Assembly (NCBI GenBank): GCA_018884025.1
Contig: JAHLFB010000245.1
Coordinates: 1 to 50,070 of the forward strand
Direction: 5' to 3'
Length of the DNA stretch: 50,070 bases
Source of the DNA: Candidatus Phocaeicola faecipullorum
GTDB lineage: Bacteria > Bacteroidota > Bacteroidia > Bacteroidales > Bacteroidaceae
Shown here: positions 35,760 to 43,551 of the stretch, piece after piece
Layout: every line of letters starts with the position of its first letter
Position numbering within the stretch: position 1 is the first letter of the stretch
Program-made: the position numbers and the translations under genes
The notes under the pieces: model-generated
Seen by the model: the letters and a program-made list of their open reading frames with translations, nothing else
Database searches by the model: none
Told to the model about the DNA's origin: nothing

Positions 35760-38237
35760 ATGAAATTATCTGAACTCAAAACAGGAGAAAAAGGGGTAAT
35801 TGTCAAAGTGTTGGGACACGGAGGTTTCCGAAGAAGAATCATCGAAATGGGATTCATAAAAGGGAAAACCGTGGAAGTGATACTTAACGCCCCACTTAAA
35901 GACCCTATCAAATACAAAATAATGGGGTATGAAATATCATTGCGCAGACAGGAAGCGGAAATGATAGAAATAATCAGTGAAGAAGAAGCCAGAAAGACAG
36001 CAGCCGAAACATCATTGTATGACCCTATATCGGAAAACATCCCGGTAACAGAAGAACAGATGAAAATGCTGGCACAAGGGAAAAGACGTACAATAAACGT
36101 TGCACTCGTAGGCAATCCGAACTGTGGAAAAACATCATTGTTCAACATTGCTTCCGGCTCACACGAACACGTAGGCAACTACAGTGGTGTGACAGTGGAC
36201 GCCAAAGAGGGTTTCTTCGACTTTCAGGGATACCATTTCCGACTTGTTGACCTGCCTGGAACATACTCACTCTCAGCATACAGTCCAGAGGAACTGTACG
36301 TGAGAAAACACATCATAGAAGAAACACCGGACGTAATAATCAATGTAGTTGACTCTGGAAACCTTGAACGTAATCTGTACCTCACAACACAACTGATAGA
36401 CATGAACGTAAGGATGGTCATTGCACTTAACATGTACGACGCCTTACAGAACAGCGGCAACAAGCTTGACATCAAGAAGTTAAGCCAACTGCTGGGCGTT
36501 CCAGCCGTACCTACAATAAGTCGTACGGGCGAAGGTATAGACGAACTGTTCCACGTAATAATAGGACTTTACGAAGGCGCGGATTTCATGGGGCAGAAAG
36601 AAGAAATACAGAATGAAGCACTGACTGAATACCGCAAATGGCACGACGCTTATGTGCCAGACCATAAATACGGAAGTCACAAGGAAGAAGAAAACGACTT
36701 TACACCTAGGAACTTCATCCGCCATATACACATCAATCATGGACCGGAACTGGAAAGAAGTATTGAGGCTATAAAAAAGGAAATAGGTAAAATAGAAAAC
36801 ATCAGACATAAATACTCTACACGCTTCCTCGCAATAAAAATGCTTGAGAACGACAAGGATATAGAGCGTCGCATTATTTCCGACATGCCTAATGCCGACA
36901 CTATAATAGAAATAAGAGATAAAGAAGCCGAAAGACTGAAAGCCGTACTTAACGAAGACAGCGAACAGGCTATCACCGATGCAAAATACGGATTCATTTC
37001 AGGCGCTCTGAAAGAAACATATACAGACAATAACCAGAACACGGAGATGTTCACACGAATTGTGGACAGCATAGTGACACACAGAATATGGGGATTTCCT
37101 ATCTTCTTCATATTCCTGTACATAATGTTCGAAGGTACATTTGTCATAGGCGACTATCCTATGCAGGCTATAGAATGGCTTGTGGGCTTAATATCACAGA
37201 CTGCCGAATCATTCATGCCCGAAGGTCCGCTGAAAGATCTCGTTATTGACGGTATAATAGGTGGTGTGGGAGGAGTAATAGTGTTCCTGCCAAACATACT
37301 CATACTTTATACTTTCATTTCAATTATGGAAGATTCAGGCTATATGGCACGCGCAGCATTTATCATGGACAAGATAATGCACAAAATGGGACTTCACGGA
37401 AAATCATTCATCCCGCTAATAATGGGATTCGGATGTAATGTTCCTGCCATAATGGGTTCGCGCATCATAGAAAGTCGCAAATCTAGACTGGTAACAATGC
37501 TGATAACCCCACTAATGTCGTGCAGTGCGCGTCTTCCTATCTATCTAATCCTTATCGGAGCGTTTTTCCAGAGCCATGCCAGCCTGGTACTACTTGGCAT
37601 ATACAGTACAGGTATCCTGCTTGCCATTGTTATGGCAAGAGTATTCAGCAGGTTCATTGTAAAGGACGATGATGCTCCGTTCGTAATGGAACTGCCGCCT
37701 TACAGAATGCCTACAGTAAAATCCGTTCTAAGGCATACATGGGAAAAAGGTGTGCAATACCTTAAAAAAATGGGAGGTATAATAATGGTGGCATCAATCA
37801 TTATATGGTTCCTGGGGTATTACCCTAATCATGACCAATACTCCACTCAGGCAGAGCAACAGGAAAATTCATATATAGGACAGATAGGTAAAGCCATAGA
37901 ACCTGTTATAGAGCCACTTGGTTTCGACTGGAAAATGGGTATAGGTATCCTTTCGGGAGTGGGCGCAAAAGAACTTGTTGTAAGTACACTAGGAGTATTG
38001 TATGCAGGCGACGAAGAAGTAGATAGCGCCAACTTGGCAGAACGTCTCAATATAACTCCGCTTGTCGCATTCGGCTACATGCTGTTTATTCTGATATACT
38101 TCCCTTGTGTAGCCACAATTGCAGCCATAAAACAGGAATCTGGCAGTTGGAAATGGGCTTTGTTTGCGGCCACATACACCACTGCACTGGCATGGATAGT
38201 ATCATTTATTGTTTTTCAAATTGGAAAATTGTTCTAG
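35760..38237 (+). CDS. feoB: Ferrous iron transporter, FeoA-FeoB fusion
   Basis: A protein of 825 residues from ATG 35760. Residues 1-72 are a FeoA SH3-like domain (LSELKTGEKGVIVKVLGHGG, EVILNAPLKDPI). The FeoB G domain follows: G1 VGNPNCGKTSLFN (about 117-129), G3 DLPGTYSLS, G4 NMYD, G5-like SRTGEG. The membrane permease has two Gate domains with the Cys-containing GFGCNVPAIMGSRI and a final IYFPCVATIAAIKQE. It imports Fe(II) across the inner membrane. FeoA-FeoB fusion is usual in Bacteroides. The next gene, 3 bp downstream, is the small Cys-rich FeoB partner. The promoter is strong by consensus; I find no obvious Fur box, though one may be present. Confidence 0.96.
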   Translation: MKLSELKTGEKGVIVKVLGHGGFRRRIIEMGFIKGKTVEVILNAPLKDPIKYKIMGYEISLRRQEAEMIEIISEEEARKTAAETSLYDPISENIPVTEEQMKMLAQGKRRTINVALVGNPNCGKTSLFNIASGSHEHVGNYSGVTVDAKEGFFDFQGYHFRLVDLPGTYSLSAYSPEELYVRKHIIEETPDVIINVVDSGNLERNLYLTTQLIDMNVRMVIALNMYDALQNSGNKLDIKKLSQLLGVPAVPTISRTGEGIDELFHVIIGLYEGADFMGQKEEIQNEALTEYRKWHDAYVPDHKYGSHKEEENDFTPRNFIRHIHINHGPELERSIEAIKKEIGKIENIRHKYSTRFLAIKMLENDKDIERRIISDMPNADTIIEIRDKEAERLKAVLNEDSEQAITDAKYGFISGALKETYTDNNQNTEMFTRIVDSIVTHRIWGFPIFFIFLYIMFEGTFVIGDYPMQAIEWLVGLISQTAESFMPEGPLKDLVIDGIIGGVGGVIVFLPNILILYTFISIMEDSGYMARAAFIMDKIMHKMGLHGKSFIPLIMGFGCNVPAIMGSRIIESRKSRLVTMLITPLMSCSARLPIYLILIGAFFQSHASLVLLGIYSTGILLAIVMARVFSRFIVKDDDAPFVMELPPYRMPTVKSVLRHTWEKGVQYLKKMGGIIMVASIIIWFLGYYPNHDQYSTQAEQQENSYIGQIGKAIEPVIEPLGFDWKMGIGILSGVGAKELVVSTLGVLYAGDEEVDSANLAERLNITPLVAFGYMLFILIYFPCVATIAAIKQESGSWKWALFAATYTTALAWIVSFIVFQIGKLF

Positions 38238-38240
38238 TAA

Positions 38241-38393
38241 ATGGATATCCAGACTATAATAATAGGTATAATAATAATCCTGTGCGTAGTCTTTGTCGGG
38301 CTACGCATTTACAGATTATTGTCAGGCAAAGGCAAGTCGGCATGTGACTCATGTGCCGGATGCGCCTTAAAAAAAGCATGCAATAAAAAATAA
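38241..38393 (+). CDS. FeoB-associated Cys-rich membrane protein
   Basis: A peptide of 50 residues: one N-terminal membrane helix (TIIIGIIIILCVVFVGL) and a basic tail with four Cys in CDSCAGCALKKAC. This matches the FeoB-associated Cys-rich family (PF12669), encoded directly after feoB in many anaerobes. It starts 3 bp after the feoB stop, so it is surely co-transcribed. The Cys cluster could bind Fe(II) or a cluster and assist FeoB; the mechanism is not established. Confidence 0.9.
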   Translation: MDIQTIIIGIIIILCVVFVGLRIYRLLSGKGKSACDSCAGCALKKACNKK

Positions 38394-38560
38394 TACATTC
38401 AGCTTAATCCCCGTTTGGATAATATTTATAGAATATGCCTAAGCAAAATCAACTATCCATTTACCCGGTTGAAATATTCTGTTTACACGGTTTTAACAAG
38501 AATATTAAGCAAACATGCACATAGACTATAAATAAAAAGAACATTTTTTCCGCCAAAGTA

Positions 38561-38590
38561 TTGTGTATTTAAAAAAAAGCTGTACCTTTG
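38561..38590 (+). promoter_or_regulatory. Promoter of the tRNA operon
   Basis: TTG (38561-38563), 19 bp, TACCTTTG (38583-38590), about 38 bases before the first tRNA. The preceding 38394-38560 shows no gene. Confidence 0.75.
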
Positions 38591-38627
38591 CATCGCATTT
38601 GAGAAAAACAATATCAAAATGCCTTCC

Positions 38628-38699
38628 GGTTCCTTGGATGAGTGGCTTAGTCAGCGGTCTGCAAAACCGTGTACGGCGGTTCGAATCCGCCAGGAACCT
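38628..38699 (+). tRNA. tRNA-Cys (anticodon GCA), copy 1
   Basis: A full cloverleaf: acceptor GGTTCCT/AGGAACC, anticodon arm GCGGT-CTGCAAA-ACCGT (GCA), T arm GGCGG-TTCGAAT-CCGCC and discriminator T. CCA is not encoded. Confidence 0.95.
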
Positions 38700-38726
38700 C
38701 ACTTTACTGAAAAAATTAATTGCTAC

Positions 38727-38798
38727 GGTTCCTTGGATGAGTGGCTTAGTCAGCGGTCTGCAAAACCGTGTACGGCGGTTCGAATCCGCCAGGAACCT
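38727..38798 (+). tRNA. tRNA-Cys (anticodon GCA), copy 2
   Basis: Identical in all 72 bases to copy 1, 27 bases downstream of it. Confidence 0.95.
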
Positions 38799-38812
38799 CA
38801 ACAACAGACAAT

Positions 38813-38885
38813 GCACTCTTAGCTCAGTTGGTAGAGCAACTGACTCTTAATCAGTGGGTCCAGGGTTCGAATCCCTGAGGGTGTA
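38813..38885 (+). tRNA. tRNA-Lys (anticodon CTT)
   Basis: Acceptor GCACTCT/AGGGTGT with G-U pairs, D arm AGCTCAGTTGGTAGAGC, anticodon arm ACTGA-CTCTTAA-TCAGT (CTT, reads AAG), T arm CAGGG-TTCGAAT-CCCTG. It is 14 bases after tRNA-Cys copy 2. Confidence 0.95.
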
Positions 38886-38896
38886 CAAAATCGAGA

Positions 38897-38928
38897 AGAG
38901 AATGTCAAACAAGACATTCTCTTTTTTT
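38897..38928 (+). terminator. Terminator of the tRNA operon
   Basis: GAGAATGTC (38898-38906) and GACATTCTC (38913-38921) with a six-base loop, followed by seven T. Confidence 0.92.
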
Positions 38929-38959
38929 GTATTCATCTGTATTATATCATTGATTTTTG

Positions 38960-38967
38960 TAATTTTG
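38960..38967 (+). promoter_or_regulatory. -7 box of the TPR gene
   Basis: TAATTTTG matches TAnnTTTG, 28 bases before the ATG. A -33 TTG at the right distance is not present. Confidence 0.5.
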
Positions 38968-38995
38968 CAGGCACTAACAAATAAAGATATTAATT

Positions 38996-39940
38996 ATGGG
39001 TTTATTATCATCACTGTTCGGAGGAGAGAAGAAAAAAGAAAACAACCAACAGGAAAATAAAAATTTTGACATCCTAAAATATGACGGTATAAGGGCACGC
39101 AATATCAGGCAGCTGCCATATGCCATAAAATGCTTTGAAGAAGCTATTGCCCTGAAAGAAGACGCCGAGACAATGGAACTGCTGGCTGCATCATACATAC
39201 AAACCGGAAAAACTGATGAGGCGAGAGTTATATACAACAGGCTGACAGAAATAGAACCGGAAAGCACAAAAGTTCTACTGTCGTTGGCCGGAGTATGTTT
39301 CATGCAGGAAGATTATGCCGCAATGAAAGAGGCTTGCCAAAAAGCTATTGCACTGGACGATAAAAACAAAACGGCATTCTATCTGGCATCCAAAGCAGAA
39401 GTGGGAGAAAAAAACTATATACAGGCAATAGTAATGCTAACCAAAGCGATAGCAATAGACGAAGATTTTAAAGAAGCATACCAGCTGAGAGCCGAAGTAT
39501 TATGGAATATGCGCCAGCCTAAGGAAGCATTAGACGACATTAACTCAATTCTTTCAAAAGACAGTGAAGACGAGGATGCACTGGTTCTGAAAGCAGAGAT
39601 ATGTGCAGCTACAGGAAAACTGGAAGAAGGCATATCCTACCTTGACAAAGTTTTGTCGCTCAATCCTTTTAATGAAAAAGCATATCTGATAAAAGGAACA
39701 GCTTTTCTGGAAAATAAGGAATTCGATCAGGCGATATCTGTTTACGATGAAGCCATTGAACTATCTCCCGAAAACGCAAAATTCTATCAGGAAAGAGGCC
39801 GTGCCAAATTACTTAAAGGTGACAAGGACGGTTCTGTAGAAGACCTGAAGAAGGCTATAGAGCTAAATCCTGAAAGTGAGAACATGATTAACGGAAACTA
39901 CAACAATTTCTCTCAGGAAAATAAAGTAGGAATTTATTAA
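38996..39940 (+). CDS. Tetratricopeptide repeat protein
   Basis: A protein of 314 residues, with no signal peptide (MGLLSSLFGGEKKKENNQQ). About eight TPR motifs follow from residue 25, for example YAIKCFEEAIALKEDAETME, YIQAIVMLTKAIAIDEDFKE, FDQAISVYDEAIELSPENAK and GSVEDLKKAIELNPESENM. The N-terminal LLSSLFGG segment could be a membrane-tethering amphipathic helix. TPR arrays hold protein complexes together; the partner is unknown. It follows the tRNA operon with its own -7 box and ends at a strong terminator. Confidence 0.88.
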   Translation: MGLLSSLFGGEKKKENNQQENKNFDILKYDGIRARNIRQLPYAIKCFEEAIALKEDAETMELLAASYIQTGKTDEARVIYNRLTEIEPESTKVLLSLAGVCFMQEDYAAMKEACQKAIALDDKNKTAFYLASKAEVGEKNYIQAIVMLTKAIAIDEDFKEAYQLRAEVLWNMRQPKEALDDINSILSKDSEDEDALVLKAEICAATGKLEEGISYLDKVLSLNPFNEKAYLIKGTAFLENKEFDQAISVYDEAIELSPENAKFYQERGRAKLLKGDKDGSVEDLKKAIELNPESENMINGNYNNFSQENKVGIY

Positions 39941-39950
39941 TTGAAACAGT

Positions 39951-39999
39951 AAAAAAACCGGAAATGAAAGCGATAACAGCCTTACATTTCCGGTTTTTT
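39951..39999. terminator. Bidirectional terminator between the TPR and MalY/PatB genes
   Basis: CCGGAAATG (39958-39966) pairs with CATTTCCGG (39985-39993), with A-run before and T-run after. Confidence 0.88.
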
Positions 40000-40016
40000 A
40001 TTACTCTGAAAACAGA

Positions 40017-41186
40017 TTACAGTGTATTATATGCTTCAGCAAGCTGTTTCATGGCACGTTCAAGGACAGAGCGTTGCGTACCGATGTTCATCCTCATAAA
40101 TCCTGCACCTTCACGACCAAACATTTCACCATCATTCAATGTAAGACCGGCTTTGTCGGCAAAGAATGAGTTAAGTTCATCATGGTTCAACCAGAGTTCA
40201 CGACAGTCAAGCCATATCAGATATGAAGCCATAGGACGAATAGCCTTTATTTTCGGAGTATTCTCTTTCAGGAAAGAGTCAACATAATCTATATTCCCCT
40301 GAATATAATCCAGACACTGGTCCAGCCACTCTGTCCCGTTGGAATATGCGGCCTCAACAGCCGAAAAGGCAAACACATGTCCAGCATTCAACTCACCGGC
40401 TTCAAGGTAAGTCTCAAATTTTCCACGCAAAGCATCATTATATATTATTGTATGCGATGCTGCGACACCGGGCATATTGAATGTCTTACTTGGAGCCATA
40501 AAGGTTACCGAATTCTTTTTCGCCTTCTCAGACACCATCGCAAAAGGCAAATGCTTATGCGGAGGAAGCGTCAAGTCGGCATGTATCTCGTCAGAGAATA
40601 CCAAGATATTATCTTCTGCACATATCTCGGCGAGCTCCTCCAGTTCTTCCCTTTTCCATACTACCCCACCCGGATTATGAGGATTACAGAGAATAAGCAC
40701 GCGTACACCTTTCTTTATGCTTCTCAGGAGTTCAAGATTCATTCTGTACTCACCATTCTCGAATATCATAGGACACTCCACCAACTGTCTGTTGTTTCTC
40801 GTTGTTAGCCATGCGAAAGGATGATAAACTGGCGGCATGATGACAACCTTATCTCCCGGAGCGGTGAAACAATTCAACGCCATTCCCAAACCGGCAACTA
40901 TCCCCGGAACGTAGTTGATATGTTTTTTCTCAACCTCCATTCCGTAACGAGCCTTCACCCAGTTTATTATTGAATTGTAATAGCCGTCGTGTTTTACCGT
41001 ATATCCGAATACAGGATGTTCACAACGTTTCTTAACCGCATCGACCACAAAATCCGGTGTAGCAAAATCCATATCTGCCACCCACATCGGGATAAGATTA
41101 TCTCTACCCCATATATCTTTCATTTCGTCAATCTTGACAGCATTTGTATTTCTTCTGTCAATCAATTCATCAAAATTATATTTCAT
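40017..41186 (-). CDS. MalY/PatB family PLP-dependent C-S lyase/aminotransferase
   Basis: A protein of 389 residues with the fold-type I aminotransferase pattern and MalY/PatB signatures: NLIPMWVADMDFATPDFV at the start, VIMPPVYHPF, LILCNPHNPGGVVWKREEL, VFSDEIHADL and the PLP lysine in MAPSKTFNMPGVAAS. Members cleave cystathionine or cysteine to release homocysteine or sulfide with ammonia and pyruvate, and some act as regulators. It is cytosolic. It is transcribed away from the aromatic operon; the shared 41187-41342 region is divergent. Whether the product is a cystathionine beta-lyase or a broader Cys-S-conjugate lyase cannot be decided from sequence. Confidence 0.9.
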   Translation of the reverse strand: MKYNFDELIDRRNTNAVKIDEMKDIWGRDNLIPMWVADMDFATPDFVVDAVKKRCEHPVFGYTVKHDGYYNSIINWVKARYGMEVEKKHINYVPGIVAGLGMALNCFTAPGDKVVIMPPVYHPFAWLTTRNNRQLVECPMIFENGEYRMNLELLRSIKKGVRVLILCNPHNPGGVVWKREELEELAEICAEDNILVFSDEIHADLTLPPHKHLPFAMVSEKAKKNSVTFMAPSKTFNMPGVAASHTIIYNDALRGKFETYLEAGELNAGHVFAFSAVEAAYSNGTEWLDQCLDYIQGNIDYVDSFLKENTPKIKAIRPMASYLIWLDCRELWLNHDELNSFFADKAGLTLNDGEMFGREGAGFMRMNIGTQRSVLERAMKQLAEAYNTL

Positions 41187-41285
41187 AATGTCTGTTTAAT
41201 ATTACATTGGTATTTAACTCGTAGTACAAAATAAGGTAATAATGCTCGAAAATTAAAAATTTTGAAGAAAATTTTCATCATATTC

Positions 41286-41314
41286 TTGTTTTTTCAAGAA
41301 AAGTATTACATTTG
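41286..41314 (+). promoter_or_regulatory. Promoter of the aromatic amino acid operon
   Basis: TTG (41286-41288), 18 bp, TACATTTG (41307-41314). Transcription should begin near 41320, giving a leader of about 195 nt before pheA. Confidence 0.7.
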
Positions 41315-41342
41315 CAGCAGAAACGATAACAAAAAGTATAAT

Positions 41343-41441
41343 ATGAAAACATTTGCAACATACTTCTTCTTTTTCTTTTATTACTTTTACTTTAGCAATA
41401 AAGTGAAGCGGGAAGTCGTATGTGTAAGATACGTAAGATAA
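41343..41441 (+). CDS. Phe/Tyr-rich leader peptide of the pheA operon
   Basis: An ATG at 41343 opens a 32-codon frame ending at TAA 41439-41441. Codons 7-17 encode eleven aromatic residues without a break, YFFFFFYYFYF (seven Phe, four Tyr), with one more Phe at codon 4 and a Tyr at codon 30. No Trp codon occurs. Such runs are the mark of attenuator leader peptides, where the ribosome stalls if charged tRNA-Phe or tRNA-Tyr is scarce. The peptide itself should have no function. It lies about 25 nt after the predicted start of transcription and 72 nt before pheA, and its codons 21-24 contain the antiterminator arm. Confidence 0.9.
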   Translation: MKTFATYFFFFFYYFYFSNKVKREVVCVRYVR

Positions 41442-41496
41442 TCAATACAAAATAAAATAACGAAATCCCGCTTCAGTATGAGGCGGGATTTTTTTT
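41404..41496 (+). promoter_or_regulatory. Transcription attenuator with mutually exclusive terminator and antiterminator
   Basis: Terminator: AAATCCCGC (41463-41471) pairs with GCGGGATTT (41483-41491), followed by eight T (41489-41496). Antiterminator: TGAAGCGGGA (41404-41413, in the leader peptide frame) pairs perfectly over ten bases with TCCCGCTTCA (41466-41475), which uses up the terminator's left arm. Stalling at codons 7-17 leaves 41404-41413 free, so the operon is read. A ribosome that reaches the stop at 41439 covers or releases that arm, so the terminator forms. Confidence 0.9.
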
Positions 41497-41513
41497 AATG
41501 GTATAATAAGAAA

Positions 41514-42356
41514 ATGAGAAAGATAGCAATTCAAGGAGTAAAGGGCTCGTATCACGACATAGCTGCCCATAAATATTTTAAGGATGAAGAAATAGAACTT
41601 ATTTGTTGTAATACATTCGAAGAAGTTTTTGTACAGATGAAAAAGGACAGCGACGTGATAGGTGTGATTGCAATAGAGAATACAATAGCCGGAAGCCTGC
41701 TGCACAACTACGAATTACTTCGTGAAAGCGGCGCCACTATCATAGGAGAACACAAACTCAGAATAAGCCACAGCATCATGTGTCTGCCGGAAGATAATTG
41801 GGAAGACCTCACCGAAGTAAACTCCCACCCTGTAGCTCTGGCACAATGCCGCGATTTCCTGCACAACCATCCGGAACTGAAGGTGGTAGAAACGGAAGAT
41901 ACAGCAGGTAGCGCCGAGAATATCAGAAAAAACAACTTGAGAGGACATGCAGCCATCTGCTCCAAATATGCCGCAGGGCTTTACGACATGAAGATTCTGG
42001 AAGAAGGAATAGAAACAAACAAACACAACTTCACCAGATTTCTGGTCATCAGCAATCCATGGCTGGCAGATGAGTTGAAAGACCGCTCTAAGGTAAACAA
42101 GGCAAACATAGTATTCTCTCTTCCTCACAGCGAAGGAAGCCTTTCGCAGGTATTGTCAATCTTCTCATTCTACAAGATAAACCTGACAAAGATACAGTCA
42201 CTGCCGATTATCGGACGCGAATGGGAATACATGTTCTACGTTGACGTAATGTTCAATGATTATTTAAGATATAAACAGTCTATAGATGCAGTTACACCGC
42301 TTACAAAAGCACTTAAAATTTTAGGAGAATATGCAGAAGGAGAATCAACAATATAA
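41514..42356 (+). CDS. pheA: Prephenate dehydratase
   Basis: A protein of 280 residues. The periplasmic-binding-protein-like catalytic domain begins KIAIQGVKGSYHDIAAHKYF and has VIAIENTIAGSLLHNYELL and the catalytic NKHNFTRFLVI (Thr-Arg-Phe). The C-terminal ACT domain (NIVFSLPHSEGSLSQVLSIF, KINLTKIQSLP) senses phenylalanine. It converts prephenate to phenylpyruvate. Unlike the E. coli enzyme it has no chorismate mutase part; that activity is fused to DAHP synthase two genes downstream. It is the first structural gene after the attenuator, and its end overlaps the aminotransferase gene by 26 bp. Confidence 0.95.
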   Translation: MRKIAIQGVKGSYHDIAAHKYFKDEEIELICCNTFEEVFVQMKKDSDVIGVIAIENTIAGSLLHNYELLRESGATIIGEHKLRISHSIMCLPEDNWEDLTEVNSHPVALAQCRDFLHNHPELKVVETEDTAGSAENIRKNNLRGHAAICSKYAAGLYDMKILEEGIETNKHNFTRFLVISNPWLADELKDRSKVNKANIVFSLPHSEGSLSQVLSIFSFYKINLTKIQSLPIIGREWEYMFYVDVMFNDYLRYKQSIDAVTPLTKALKILGEYAEGESTI

Positions 42357-43515
42357 CATACAGCCGGCCGACAGACTGGCAAATGTCAGCGAATACTATT
42401 TCAGCAGAAAGCTGAAGGAAGTGGCAAAGATGAATGCCGAAGGGAAAAACGTGATAAGCTTAGGCATAGGCAGCCCTGACATGCCGCCATCAGAGGAAAC
42501 AATCAACGTCCTTTGCGAAAATTCCAGGAAACCTGATGCTCACGGCTACCAGCCTACAGTGGGAATACCTGAACTGAGAAAAGCCATGGCAGACTGGTAT
42601 AAAAGATGGTACAATGTAGATCTTGACCCGGCAACAGAAATACAGCCTCTTATCGGTTCAAAGGAAGGTATCCTGCACGTGACACTGGCTTTGGTAAATC
42701 CGGGCGATAAGGTTCTTGTTCCAAATCCTGGCTACCCTACCTATACATCGCTCAACAAGATTTTAGGCAGTGAAATAATCAACTATAACCTTCGTGAGGA
42801 CAACAACTGGCAGCCTGATTTTGACGAACTGGAAAAGATGAACCTTACAGGAGTAAAAATCATGTGGACCAACTACCCAAACATGCCGACTGGAGCAAAT
42901 GCCACAATGGAACTGTACGAAAAAATTGTCGATTTCGCACGCCGTCACAACATCGTAGTGGTGAACGACAATCCATACAGCTTCATCCTGAACAAAAAGC
43001 CGATAAGCATACTCAATGTTCCCGGAGCAAAAGAATGCTGTATAGAATTCAACTCCATGAGTAAGAGCCACAACATGCCGGGCTGGCGTGTGGGAATGCT
43101 GGCAACAAACGCCACTTTCGTACAGTGGATACTGAAAATAAAGAGCAACATCGATTCCGGTACATTCCGTCCATTACAGCTGGCAGCCGCACAGGCATAC
43201 AACAACAGCGCCGAATGGCACGAAGAAGCCAACTTCAATGTTTACAGCCGCCGCCGCAAGCTTGCCGAAGAAATAATGAACGTATTAGGATGTACATTCG
43301 ACAAGAATCAGGTGGGAATGTTCCTCTGGGGCAAGATACCTGAATCATACAACGATGTAGAGGAACTGACAGAAAAAGTCCTACACCAGGCAAGAGTTTT
43401 CATCACTCCGGGATTTATCTTCGGAAGTAACGGAAAGAGATATATCCGTATTTCGCTTTGCGCCAAAGAAGAAAAACTGGCAGAAGCACTTGAAAGAATA
43501 AAGAATATGAAATAA
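42331..43515 (+). CDS. PLP-dependent class I/II aminotransferase, probably aromatic
   Basis: A protein of 394 residues. Aminotransferase motifs: IGSPDMPPSEETI, LVPNPGYPTY, MWTNYPNMPTGA, VVNDNPYSFIL and the PLP lysine in FNSMSKSHNMPGWRVGMLA, with the final Arg region YIRISLCAKEEKL. It starts inside the end of pheA (26-bp overlap). Between pheA and tyrA the expected job is to transaminate phenylpyruvate and 4-hydroxyphenylpyruvate (or prephenate) with glutamate. The sequence alone does not exclude another substrate such as LL-diaminopimelate-type acceptors. The start ATGCAGAAGGAG fits the start of the conserved region (LANVSEYYFSRKL). Confidence 0.9.
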   Translation: MQKENQQYNIQPADRLANVSEYYFSRKLKEVAKMNAEGKNVISLGIGSPDMPPSEETINVLCENSRKPDAHGYQPTVGIPELRKAMADWYKRWYNVDLDPATEIQPLIGSKEGILHVTLALVNPGDKVLVPNPGYPTYTSLNKILGSEIINYNLREDNNWQPDFDELEKMNLTGVKIMWTNYPNMPTGANATMELYEKIVDFARRHNIVVVNDNPYSFILNKKPISILNVPGAKECCIEFNSMSKSHNMPGWRVGMLATNATFVQWILKIKSNIDSGTFRPLQLAAAQAYNNSAEWHEEANFNVYSRRRKLAEEIMNVLGCTFDKNQVGMFLWGKIPESYNDVEELTEKVLHQARVFITPGFIFGSNGKRYIRISLCAKEEKLAEALERIKNMK

Positions 43516-43551
43516 AAAGAAAATACAAATAACTACTAAAAGATTACAACT

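Noticed and set aside
38526-38850. Reading frames of 67-96 codons on both strands
   Set aside because: They are frames through the two identical tRNA-Cys genes and the tRNA-Lys gene.
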